This document shows, piece by piece, positions 28,293 through 35,581 of a stretch of DNA of 64,000 nt (positions are counted from its first letter, which is position 1; each line of letters begins with the position of its first letter). The position numbers and the translations under genes are program-made. Origin of the DNA: Halobacillus salinarum. GTDB lineage: Bacteria; Bacillota; Bacilli; Bacillales; Halobacillaceae. The notes below the pieces were generated by a model. That model was not told the origin of the DNA and searched no databases. It saw nothing but the letters and a program-made list of their open reading frames with translations. The stretch spans positions 2,108,001 to 2,172,000 of the forward strand of contig NZ_CP095073.1 in the NCBI RefSeq assembly GCF_022919095.1, given 5' to 3'.

Positions 28293-28991
28293 ATGCAGTC
28301 AAAGGCATTATTCGTGCAAATTAGCGGCACGCTCTTGATAGTGGTGTGCACTTTTTTTGCGGCATATGCGTACAAACAGCGCCAAGTGGAGAAATTAGAA
28401 GGACAAGTTCAACAGCTTACATTACAAAATAAACAGCTTCATGCGGAAAATGAGTATTTACAAAAAGATTCGTTATCGTTATCAAAAAAATCCAGTTATA
28501 AAAAATGGATGCAGATAGAAGAGAAAGCAGACTCATTCGTAAAGGAAAGTAAGGGAAGGTTTAAGAAGGCGTGGGCGATGTACTTGGTCAAGGAAGCAAA
28601 CGAGTACCAAATCGATCCCAATCTCGTTTTTGAATTACTTCATGTAGAATCAGGAGGCACATTCAACCCTAATCTGGTTGGTCCAGAAACCAAGTATGGA
28701 CGTGCATATGGAATGTCGCAATTTATGAAGAACACAGCTCCCTGGATTGCAAAGATGGGGGGACTTCCATATGAAAAGAAATTGCTGTTCAATCCATATT
28801 ATTCCATGAAGTTATCACTCGTTTATTTAGATTTTCTAAAAGAGAAGTACGGAAATTGGAATGAAGCACTTACAGCCTATAACAGGGGAATGAACGGTCT
28901 TGTCCAATACAAAAAGAAAAATGGACATGCAAGAAGCAGCTATGCAACGATTATCCAAAATAATGCAAAAGCTGTTGCAGTAGCGAATTAA
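28293..28991 (+). CDS. lytic transglycosylase (SLT domain), membrane-anchored
   Basis: This 232-residue protein has an N-terminal membrane segment (residues 8–26) and a coiled coil (about 30–65, QVEKLEGQVQQLTLQNKQL). The C-terminal SLT/lysozyme-like domain has the catalytic glutamate in LLHVESGGTFNPNLVG, followed by YGMSQFM and AYNRGMNG. Such enzymes cleave peptidoglycan glycan strands, forming 1,6-anhydro ends. ATG 28293 follows AAAGGAG. It does not correspond to a B. subtilis gene at this position. The exact in vivo role, whether wall turnover, growth or spore related, cannot be told. Confidence 0.85.
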   Translation: MQSKALFVQISGTLLIVVCTFFAAYAYKQRQVEKLEGQVQQLTLQNKQLHAENEYLQKDSLSLSKKSSYKKWMQIEEKADSFVKESKGRFKKAWAMYLVKEANEYQIDPNLVFELLHVESGGTFNPNLVGPETKYGRAYGMSQFMKNTAPWIAKMGGLPYEKKLLFNPYYSMKLSLVYLDFLKEKYGNWNEALTAYNRGMNGLVQYKKKNGHARSSYATIIQNNAKAVAVAN

Positions 28992-29079
28992 GCTTTTTTC
29001 CATCAAGTACCTCTATAATAGCTGCTCTCCTATCACATACTACTCTTGATTCTTCTAACAGAAAGTGAGGGTGAGTCTA

Positions 29080-29535
29080 ATGGATGATCCAAAATATCCT
29101 GTTGAGAATCAAGATGTAGAGCAGGCACCAGAACATGGTGATGAAATCGAAGAAGTAACAGAAGAAGAAATGCGGGACGAGGAACTGGAGGAACTCGAAG
29201 AAGATCGGGATCCCGAACAGCCTGTATATGGTGACAGCTACGAAGAGGAATTTGCTCAAGAAGCAACGGCAGTCCCAATAAGTGAGCCTATGCAGAATGA
29301 AGAACAAGAAACCACGATGGATAACAACGTGAATGCTGGGATGGGCTGGCTTGGTTTGACGGTTGCCGTTTTATCCTTTTTCTTTGCTCCAATTATTATG
29401 GGGGCAGCTGGCATCATTCTCGGAATCGTTGCCAAACGACGTAATGCAGATACACTTGGAAATATGGCGATTATCGTTAGTGTTATTTCCATTCTGTTTT
29501 CTTTATTCTTTGCGCCGTTCTACAATTTCTTCTAA
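29080..29535 (+). CDS. yqfX: YqfX-like membrane protein with very acidic N-terminus
   Basis: In this 151-residue protein the first 90 residues are extremely rich in Glu and Asp (EEVTEEEMRDEELEELEED region). Two to three membrane helices follow (about 93–150) with GWLGLTVAVLSFF, IIMGAAGIILGIVAKRRNADTLG and a final hydrophobic stretch. That pattern matches the DUF4190-like membrane module of YqfX proteins found near ispG in Bacillus. Function is unknown. ATG 29080 follows GTGAGGGTGAG. The acidic domain would lie on one side of the membrane as a charged brush. Confidence 0.75.
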   Translation: MDDPKYPVENQDVEQAPEHGDEIEEVTEEEMRDEELEELEEDRDPEQPVYGDSYEEEFAQEATAVPISEPMQNEEQETTMDNNVNAGMGWLGLTVAVLSFFFAPIIMGAAGIILGIVAKRRNADTLGNMAIIVSVISILFSLFFAPFYNFF

Positions 29536-29540
29536 ATAAG

Positions 29541-29575
29541 AAAGGTGGATCCATGATTGGATCCACCTTTTTTTA
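29541..29575. terminator. bidirectional terminator between yqfX and ispG
   Basis: AAAGGTGGATCCA (29541–29553) and TGGATCCACCTTT (29558–29570) form a perfect 13-bp stem with T and A tails. Confidence 0.92.
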
Positions 29576-29577
29576 AG

Positions 29578-30719
29578 TTACGCTTGTTCTTGCTTTTCTT
29601 TTTCTTTTTCTTTCTCTTTCTCTTTCTCTTTCTCTAACCGTTCTTTTTCATAAAATTCTTCAGCAATTTTGTCGACTTCTTTTTTCAATTCTTCTACCAT
29701 TGTTTCTTCAGGCACTTTTCGAATGATTTCCCCGTGTCTGAACAACAGTCCTTCACCACGTGCACCAGCGATCCCTATATCGGCTTCGCGGGCTTCCCCG
29801 GGCCGTTTACGGCACAACCTAGAACAGCGACTTTAATAGGTGCTTTAATCGTCTGGATGTACTCTTCTACTTCATTGGCAATGGAAATCAAGTCGATTTC
29901 AATTCTTCCACAAGTCGGGCAGGAGATCAGCGTTGCCGCATTTGAAGCAAGACCAAAAGATTTTAGCAGCTCTCTTGCTACCTTCACTTCTTCTACGGGA
30001 TCTGCACTTAAGCTTATACGAAGGGTGCTGCCAATGCCTTTACTCAATATGGCTCCAAGTCCTGCCGCACTTTTTACAGTCCCGGCAAACAGCGTACCGG
30101 ACTCTGTAATCCCTAAATGGAGAGGGTAAGAAATTGCTTCTGCTGCTTTTTCATAAGCTTCTATTGCTAAATTAACATCGGAAGCTTTCAGAGAGACGAT
30201 GATATCATGAAAATCCAGGTCCTCCAGAATTTTGATATGATGGAGTGCACTCTCAACCATGCCGTCAGCAGTAGGATAGCCGTACTTTTCTAAAATATGC
30301 TTTTCAAGAGAACCAGCATTCACACCGATTCGAATAGGAATTCCTTTTTCCTTAGCGGCATTTACAACCGCCTCAACTTTTTCCCGTTTACCAATGTTAC
30401 CAGGGTTTATTCTAATTTTATCTGCTCCACCTTCAATAGCTTTAAGAGCTTTTCTATAGTCAAAATGAATATCAACAACTAACGGAATATTAATTCTCTT
30501 CTTAATTTCGGGAATGGCGTCTGCAGCTCTGTCATCCGGGCAGGCCACACGGACAACTTGACAGCCTGCTTCTTCAAGGCGTTTAATCTCAGCAACCGTT
30601 GCTTCAACATCATGCGTCTTCGTAGTTGTCATTGATTGAATGACAACCTGGTCTGCGCCACCTATCGTTAAATCCCCGACTTTAACCTGACGAGTATCTT
30701 TTCTGTGGGTAATTGCCAT
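29578..30719 (-). pseudogene. ispG: flavodoxin-dependent HMBPP synthase IspG, frameshifted near the 3' end
   Basis: From 30719 the frame encodes the TIM barrel ([16 protein letters not shown] and so on) and the Fe-S ligand motif SCPTCGR, then LGCAVNGPG. At CCCC 29796–29799 (GGGG on the coding strand) one base is missing. With five G residues the frame reads [20 protein letters not shown], which includes the conserved glutamate that ligates the 4Fe-4S cluster. The protein becomes 380 residues, the family norm. IspG forms HMBPP in the MEP pathway and should be essential, so a sequence error is most likely. The C-terminus carries an unusual (Lys-Glu) repeat. Confidence 0.93.
29593..29634 (-). 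repeat. six-base microsatellite in the ispG 3' end
   Basis: CTTTCT-type hexamers repeat about seven times with small changes, encoding alternating Lys-Glu after ERLEKEKEK in the IspG tail. Two codons per unit keep the frame when copy number changes. Confidence 0.8.
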
Positions 30720-30929
30720 AACAAATCGCTCCTTTATAGGCTCAAAAAAAGGTCTGCTTCTTAATTTACCTTCCCTAATTATAAGGGCTTAATGAAAAAA
30801 TGAGAAGCCAAGACACTTAAAAACAGCCAATTGCATGTAAAAATCGTGTAAATCAAATGAAAGAGATATTTTTAACCATACAAATTATATCACGGGGTAT
30901 AGAAATAATAAAAAGTTAGAATATTTAGG

Positions 30930-30958
30930 TGAAACGATTTCCTGACTTGATCCGTACA
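30930..30958 (+). promoter_or_regulatory. sigma-W type ECF promoter for stand-alone nfeD
   Basis: TGAAAC (30930–30935), a 17-base spacer and CGTACA (30953–30958) give the same element as in front of the floA operon. They lie about 30 bases upstream of the nfeD ribosome site. Confidence 0.78.
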
Positions 30959-30989
30959 TATATTAAGTTAGGATTTATAGGAGGATGTG

Positions 30990-31628
30990 ATGATCATGAA
31001 TCTGCTCTCTTATGATTGGGTTGTGCTCTTTATTACTCTTCTCGGGACCATGTTTCTGCTTGGAGAGCTTTTAGTCAACATGCGTGGAGTCTTTGCTCTT
31101 GTAGGATTAGGATTTATCACTGTTTACTTCTCTTCGTATTTAGCTCCACATATGATGATTATTATGATGCTGTTATATTTTCTCGGTCTGGTGATGATTA
31201 TTATAGATGGGAAATTATTAAACGATGGGACTTTGTCTCTCATAGGAATAGTATTAATGCTTGTAGCCGTTGGATTAAGCTCGCCTAACTGGGTTGCTGG
31301 CCTTTACAGCATTATCGGCGTAATTTTGGGAGCTGCAGCATCTTTACTATTTCTAAAAGTGTTTAAGCATAGAGAAATGTGGTCAAAGCTTGCTCTAATG
31401 GATGCCTTGACTTCAGAAATGGGATATAATTCGATGAAAGAAAGTTATGCTGCTCTCATGGATAAGCAAGGTATTGCTCTTACTGATATGAGACCAGTAG
31501 GCACCATTCGTATTGAAGATGACGAATATAGTGCTGTATCTAATGGACAGTGGATTGCTAAAGGGGACGAAATAAAAGTCGTTTCTGTGGACGGGACGAA
31601 AATATTGGTAAAGCCGAGTCAGAAGTAA
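30990..31628 (+). CDS. stand-alone NfeD-like membrane protein
   Basis: This protein of about 212 residues lacks the ClpP-like domain of YqeZ. It has five to six close-packed membrane helices (about residues 8–130), a helical linker (KHREMWSKLALMDALTSEMGYNSM) and a C-terminal OB-fold (IALTDMRPVGTIRIEDDEYSAVSNGQWIAKGDEIKVV). The pattern matches the C-terminal half of YqeZ. Short NfeD proteins usually pair with a flotillin (YuaF–FloT in B. subtilis), but no flotillin follows here. GTG 30987, ATG 30990 and ATG 30996 are all possible starts after AGGAGG. Confidence 0.88.
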   Translation: MIMNLLSYDWVVLFITLLGTMFLLGELLVNMRGVFALVGLGFITVYFSSYLAPHMMIIMMLLYFLGLVMIIIDGKLLNDGTLSLIGIVLMLVAVGLSSPNWVAGLYSIIGVILGAAASLLFLKVFKHREMWSKLALMDALTSEMGYNSMKESYAALMDKQGIALTDMRPVGTIRIEDDEYSAVSNGQWIAKGDEIKVVSVDGTKILVKPSQK

Positions 31629-31957
31629 TAGGGCTGCCCAACCAATGGTCCGATCTGCTTCTGCTGGGAAAAGGATAGAATAATATTGGTATTTATGAAC
31701 ATAACTACTGGTAGAAGTAGAAATTACAGGATTAATATAATATGGAATGGTTTTTATAACAGGAGGACCGCTGTCAGAAGACAGCGGTTTTTGTTTATTT
31801 GTCAAGGGAATGGTTAATTATGGATTGTAAATTTATTGTTAACATTTCCGTTTTTTCTTTACAAACAAAAAATATATCGTTAATAATGAGGAAGGTGTTT
31901 TAAAAATAGAGAGAAATTTGTAGAAATTCCTTGGATGAACGAAGAAAGGGTGGATAG
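31629..31957. other. intergenic region between nfeD and the Na/Pi cotransporter
   Basis: This stretch of 329 bases has no credible gene. It holds the terminator at 31767–31795 and, downstream of it, an AT-rich tract with single TTAACA and TTTACA hexamers ahead of the cotransporter. The first 130 bases show nothing I recognise. Confidence 0.6.
31767..31795 (+). terminator. terminator downstream of nfeD
   Basis: ACCGCTGTC (31767–31775) and GACAGCGGT (31780–31788) are separated by AGAA and followed by TTTTG. It lies about 140 bases after the nfeD stop. Confidence 0.82.
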
Positions 31958-33598
31958 TTGTTGGAGATCGATGTTCAAAAGATGATATTTGAATTCGTCG
32001 GAGGCTTGGGGATCTTTCTTTTCGGTATTAAGTACATGGGGGATGGGCTCCAAAAAGTAGCTGGAGACCGTTTGCGGAATATTCTCGATCGTTTTACCCG
32101 CAATCCTTTTATGGGCGTAGTTGCGGGAGCAATCGTGACGATGCTCATTCAAAGCAGTTCGACTACGACAGTCCTGACCGTTGGTTTAGTTAACGCCGGG
32201 TTTATGACATTTAGACAAGCAATAGGCGTCATTATGGGAGCAAACATTGGAACAACTATGACCGCATTTATCATTGGGATAGATGTTAAAGAATATGGAC
32301 TTCCGATATTGGCGGTCGGTGCCATTCTTATTTTCTTCTTTAAAAATAAGAAGGCTACTTACATCGGGCAGACGATCTTTGGGCTGGGCTCATTGTTCTT
32401 CGGTCTAGAAACCATGAGTGGCGGAATGAAGCCGCTGCGTTCACTGGAAGCTTTTCACGATTTAACCTTGAATATGAGTGATAATCCCATCCTTGGGGTT
32501 GTAATCGGGACGTTGTTTACTGTGATTGTCCAAAGCTCAAGTGCTACGATCGGTATTCTCCAGGGATTGTATGGGGAAGGGCTTGTTGATTTGCAAGCGG
32601 CTTTGCCTGTTTTATTCGGGGATAACATCGGTACGACGATCACTGCAGTACTCGCTGCGATCGGCGCTAGTGTTGGAGCGAAACGTGCGTCTCTCGTACA
32701 CGTAATTTTTAACGTACTTGGGGCAACGCTGTTTTTACTTTTACTAAACCCTTTTGAAGCTTATGTTGATTGGCTGAAAGACATGTTAAATTTAGGGCCG
32801 GAAATGACGCTGGCTTTTGCCCACGGATCCTTTAACATTGCCAATACGATTATCCAGTTTCCATTCGTCGGATTTTTAGCCTGGCTCGTTGTCCGGCTGA
32901 TCCCGGGTGATGATAAAATTATTGAATTTAAACCTCAGCATTTGGACCCGATTTTTATTAATCAATCTCCATCCCTCGCCCTTGACCAGGCGAAGGAAGA
33001 AGTAGTTCGTATGGGTGAATATGCGTACAAAGGTTTGGAAGAAACAAATTTATATTTAAACAATAAGCAGCAAAAGCATTCGGAAATGGCGATGCAGATT
33101 GAAGATGCTTTAAATAATCTGGACCGTAAAATAACGGACTATCTTGTTGATTTATCACAGGCTTCTTTAACTGATGAAGAAAGTCATAAGCATTCTGCTC
33201 TCATGGATTCAGTCCGTGATATTGAACGTATAGGGGACCACTTTGAAAACTTGATTGAATTAATTGACTATAAAAATTCGAATAAGGTCGATTTGACTGA
33301 GCAGGCTATCGAAGACTTAAATACAATGTTCGACCTCACTTTAATGACTGTTCAGCAAGCAACCAGAGCTTTAGAAAGAATGGATCGGGAAGAAGCTCTC
33401 GCGGTAGTTCAGAAAGAGAATGAACTGGATAGAATGGAAAGAACATATCGGAAGAAGCACATCATTCGTTTAAACGAAGGTTTGTGTTCAGGACAAGCAG
33501 GAATCGTATTTGTAGACATGATCAGCAATCTCGAACGAATAGGTGATCATGCCGTCAATATTGCCGAAGAAGTCCTAGGAGAAAAAGAAAGTCTGTAA
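31958..33598 (+). CDS. Na+/Pi cotransporter (NptA family) with C-terminal PhoU domain
   Basis: This protein of about 546 residues has eight or so membrane helices in two inverted halves. Each half carries the signature QSS motif (QSSSTTTVLTVGL and QSSSATIGILQGL), which forms the ion and phosphate site. The last 200 residues are a PhoU-like helical domain with repeated SVRDIERIGDHFENL and SNLERIGDHAVNI. The family imports phosphate with sodium. Starts are the tandem TTG codons 31958 and 31961 after GAAAGGGTGG. Its presence beside the pst operon in the same window gives two phosphate routes. Confidence 0.92.
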   Translation: MLEIDVQKMIFEFVGGLGIFLFGIKYMGDGLQKVAGDRLRNILDRFTRNPFMGVVAGAIVTMLIQSSSTTTVLTVGLVNAGFMTFRQAIGVIMGANIGTTMTAFIIGIDVKEYGLPILAVGAILIFFFKNKKATYIGQTIFGLGSLFFGLETMSGGMKPLRSLEAFHDLTLNMSDNPILGVVIGTLFTVIVQSSSATIGILQGLYGEGLVDLQAALPVLFGDNIGTTITAVLAAIGASVGAKRASLVHVIFNVLGATLFLLLLNPFEAYVDWLKDMLNLGPEMTLAFAHGSFNIANTIIQFPFVGFLAWLVVRLIPGDDKIIEFKPQHLDPIFINQSPSLALDQAKEEVVRMGEYAYKGLEETNLYLNNKQQKHSEMAMQIEDALNNLDRKITDYLVDLSQASLTDEESHKHSALMDSVRDIERIGDHFENLIELIDYKNSNKVDLTEQAIEDLNTMFDLTLMTVQQATRALERMDREEALAVVQKENELDRMERTYRKKHIIRLNEGLCSGQAGIVFVDMISNLERIGDHAVNIAEEVLGEKESL

Positions 33599-33626
33599 TT
33601 TAAGGAATCATTTGATTAATGTCATC

Positions 33627-33664
33627 ACTTGCAGAGCGTGGAATTCCGTCTCTGCAAGTTTTTT
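33627..33664 (+). terminator. terminator after the Na/Pi cotransporter
   Basis: ACTTGCAGAG (33627–33636) pairs with CTCTGCAAGT (33650–33659) and is followed by a T run. Confidence 0.87.
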
Positions 33665-33783
33665 ATTTATAATGTTCAGCTTAAAAACATGAGTTTCACC
33701 AAGCGTTTACTTAAAAATTCTTGAAAGCTTATGAGGTGCATGCTATATTAATTTTGTTGCTGTTTTTGACAGAAAAAAATGGA

Positions 33784-33812
33784 TTGACAGCAATTCGCAT
33801 CCATGATATATT
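33784..33812 (+). promoter_or_regulatory. promoter of the tRNA cluster
   Basis: Consensus TTGACA (33784–33789), a 17-base spacer and TATATT (33807–33812) lie about 45 bases before the first tRNA. Confidence 0.82.
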
Positions 33813-33857
33813 TATATGCGTCGCTTCAATAGTGAGGGTGACAGTTAATGTGAATTC

Positions 33858-33934
33858 GGCGGTGTAGCTCAGCTGGCTAGAGCGTACGGTTCATACCCGT
33901 GAGGTCGGGGGTTCGATCCCCTCCACCGCCACCA
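33858..33934 (+). tRNA. tRNA-Met (CAT), elongator type
   Basis: This 77-base cloverleaf has GGCGGTG pairing with CACCGCC, anticodon loop GTTCATACC with CAT, TTCGATC in the T arm and encoded CCA. The first base pair is intact and the T arm follows the elongator pattern, so I call it elongator Met. Confidence 0.93.
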
Positions 33935-33968
33935 ATTCTACATACATAATCATTAACATTTATATAAT

Positions 33969-34045
33969 GGCGGCTGTGGCGAAGTGGTTAACGCACCGGA
34001 TTGTGGCTCCGGCATTCGTGGGTTCGATTCCCATCAGTCGCCCCA
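33969..34045 (+). tRNA. tRNA-His (GTG)
   Basis: The cloverleaf carries the extra 5' G (position -1, at 33969) opposite C73, typical only of tRNA-His. GCGGCTG pairs with CAGTCGC, the anticodon in ATTGTGGCT is GTG, and CCA is encoded. Confidence 0.95.
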
Positions 34046-34049
34046 AAGT

Positions 34050-34126
34050 GGACCCTTAGCTCAGCTGGTTAGAGCTATCGGCTCATAACCGATCGGTCGC
34101 AGGTTCGAGTCCTGCAGGGTCCACCA
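34050..34126 (+). tRNA. tRNA-Ile2 (CAT, lysidine type)
   Basis: The acceptor GGACCCT pairs with AGGGTCC, with anticodon CAT inside GGCTCATAACC and CCA encoded. The CTCATAA loop and G-C rich acceptor match bacterial tRNA-Ile2, whose C34 is changed to lysidine by TilS to read AUA. A second elongator Met tRNA is the alternative. Confidence 0.8.
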
Positions 34127-34139
34127 TTTTTTATCATAC

Positions 34140-34232
34140 GGAGGAGTACCCAAGTCCGGCTGAAGGGAGCGGTCTTGAAAACCGCCAGGGGCTTTACGGC
34201 CCGCGGGGGTTCGAATCCCTCCTCCTCCGCCA
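34140..34232 (+). tRNA. tRNA-Ser (TGA)
   Basis: This 93-base class II tRNA has a long variable arm (GGGGCTTTACGGCCC region). GGAGGAG pairs with CTCCTCC, the anticodon in CTTGAAA is TGA, and CCA is encoded. Confidence 0.95.
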
Positions 34233-34257
34233 TGATTTACTTACATAGTATAGAAAA

Positions 34258-34279
34258 CTCGGCAGCTCAGTCGGTAGAG
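34258..34279 (+). pseudogene. truncated tRNA-Phe 5' fragment
   Basis: Twenty-two bases (CTCGG to GTAGAG) match the 5' part of the intact tRNA-Phe at 34441–34462 in 21 of 22 positions. They cover most of the acceptor 5' strand and the D arm, then stop; no anticodon or T arm follows. The leading GG of the acceptor is also lost. It cannot fold as a tRNA. About 160 bases of unrelated sequence, with a doubled CATCTTTGAA, separate it from the intact gene. Confidence 0.75.
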
Positions 34280-34438
34280 AAGCCGTAAAACATCTTTGAA
34301 ATTCCTTCACAGCAGGCTTTGCGAGGAGCATAGGCTTCACCGGAATGGCTTGCAGCGAGACGAGCACAGATCATCTTTGAATTAACTTCGAAACAAGATA
34401 ATGAGCGAGAATTTAATCTTAAATTAAATACTTATCAT

Positions 34439-34514
<76 letters not shown>

Positions 34515-34522
34515 CTTACCTT

Positions 34523-34548
34523 ACAAGCTGAAAGAGCTTGTTTTTTTA
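34523..34548 (+). terminator. terminator of the tRNA cluster
   Basis: ACAAGCT and AGCTTGT form a 7-bp stem with a GAAAG loop and are followed by seven T residues. Confidence 0.88.
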
Positions 34549-34690
34549 TGGCCAAAATTAGTTTTCTCCTCTAGCGCAGTTTCCTTCATTAGGTGTACTT
34601 TAACTGGTTGAATTTTTTCTGAACAGACGTCTGCCATGTCACTGTAAAATTACTGAATCATAAAATTCATCAAATCGGTAGGAATTCTAT

Positions 34691-34715
34691 GTTTAATTTT
34701 CATGGAAAAGGGAAT
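34691..34715 (+). promoter_or_regulatory. sigma-B type promoter upstream of sodA
   Basis: GTTTAA (34691–34696), a 13-base spacer and GGGAAT (34710–34715) fit the general-stress sigma-B consensus. The transcript would have a leader of about 140 bases before sodA. Confidence 0.65.
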
Positions 34716-34862
34716 CTATATTTCCGTAAGTCCACTGTAAATTGCCAGCAGAGGGCATGCAAAAGATTTGCAAGTGAAAATTTGATTTGGTAATGTTGCA
34801 TTAGGAAGAAAGGCGAAACGACTTCTTCCTGTTACATATTATTTTAAAGGAGGAGTATTACT

Positions 34863-35477
34863 ATGGCTAAATTTGAACTGCCGGAATTACCTTATGCTTA
34901 TGATGCACTAGAACCTACTATTGATAAGGACACAATGAACATCCACCATACGAAACACCACAACACTTACGTAACAAAACTAAATAATGCATTAGAAGGT
35001 CATGCGGATTTACAGGATAAATCACTGGAAGAGCTTCTAGCGAATAATCTTGAAGTTGTTCCTCAGGATATTCAAACTGCTGTACGCCGTAATGGCGGTG
35101 GGCATGCAAACCATGATTTGTTCTGGACAATCATGTCCCCAAATGGCGGTGGTGAGCCAACTGGTGACTTAGCTTCAACGATTGCGGATACATTTGGCAG
35201 CTTTGATCAATTCAAGGAAAAATTTGAAGCAACTGCAAAAGGCCGTTTTGGCTCAGGCTGGGCTTGGCTTGTCGTCAACAATGGCAGCCTTGAAGTCATT
35301 GATACTTTAAACCAGGATTCACCGTTAATGGAAGGTAAAACTCCAATCCTTGGACTTGATGTTTGGGAACACGCTTATTATTTAAATTATCAAAACCGTC
35401 GTCCTGATTACGTAGCAGCATTCTGGAATGTTGTAAACTGGGACGAAGTAGCTAAGCGCTATGACGCGGCTAAATAA
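34863..35477 (+). CDS. sodA: superoxide dismutase (Mn/Fe)
   Basis: This 204-residue cytoplasmic enzyme turns superoxide into oxygen and hydrogen peroxide. Metal ligands are visible: His28 in NIHHTKHH, a second His in [11 protein letters not shown], and Asp and His in [15 protein letters not shown]-type and FGSGWAWL motifs agree with the manganese form. AAAGGAGGAG precedes the ATG. A sigma-B like promoter lies upstream and a strong terminator follows. Confidence 0.97.
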   Translation: MAKFELPELPYAYDALEPTIDKDTMNIHHTKHHNTYVTKLNNALEGHADLQDKSLEELLANNLEVVPQDIQTAVRRNGGGHANHDLFWTIMSPNGGGEPTGDLASTIADTFGSFDQFKEKFEATAKGRFGSGWAWLVVNNGSLEVIDTLNQDSPLMEGKTPILGLDVWEHAYYLNYQNRRPDYVAAFWNVVNWDEVAKRYDAAK

Positions 35478-35489
35478 ATAAAGTGTAAA

Positions 35490-35526
35490 GACGGACACAG
35501 ATCTTAAATCTGTGTCCGTCTTTTTG
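35490..35526 (+). terminator. terminator after sodA
   Basis: A perfect 13-bp stem (GACGGACACAGAT, 35490–35502, with its complement at 35508–35520) is followed by TTTTTG. Confidence 0.93.
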
Positions 35527-35581
35527 TATATCTCCTTTTGTTCTGACTACACTAAGAGAGAACAAAAAGGAGATTTTATTT

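Larger units (their letters stand above)
34515..34862. other. intergenic region between tRNA-Phe and sodA
   Basis: This 348-base stretch has no credible gene. It contains the tRNA-cluster terminator, a sigma-B like promoter (34691–34715) and the strong sodA ribosome site AAAGGAGGAG. The remaining sequence is AT-rich with nothing else I can name. Confidence 0.6.

Noticed and set aside
30880-30905. GGGGTATAG as a sigma-B -10 element
   Set aside because: No GTTT-like -35 at 12 to 15 bases upstream.
31800-31870. TTAACA and TTTACA hexamers before the Na/Pi cotransporter, as a possible PhoP box
   Set aside because: Only one good hexamer is in the 11-base register and the second is off phase, so it does not meet the pattern seen before pstS.
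33700-33720. AAGCGTTTACTT as a CcpA cre site
   Set aside because: Two mismatches at key positions, and it lies between a terminator and tRNA genes with no sugar gene nearby.
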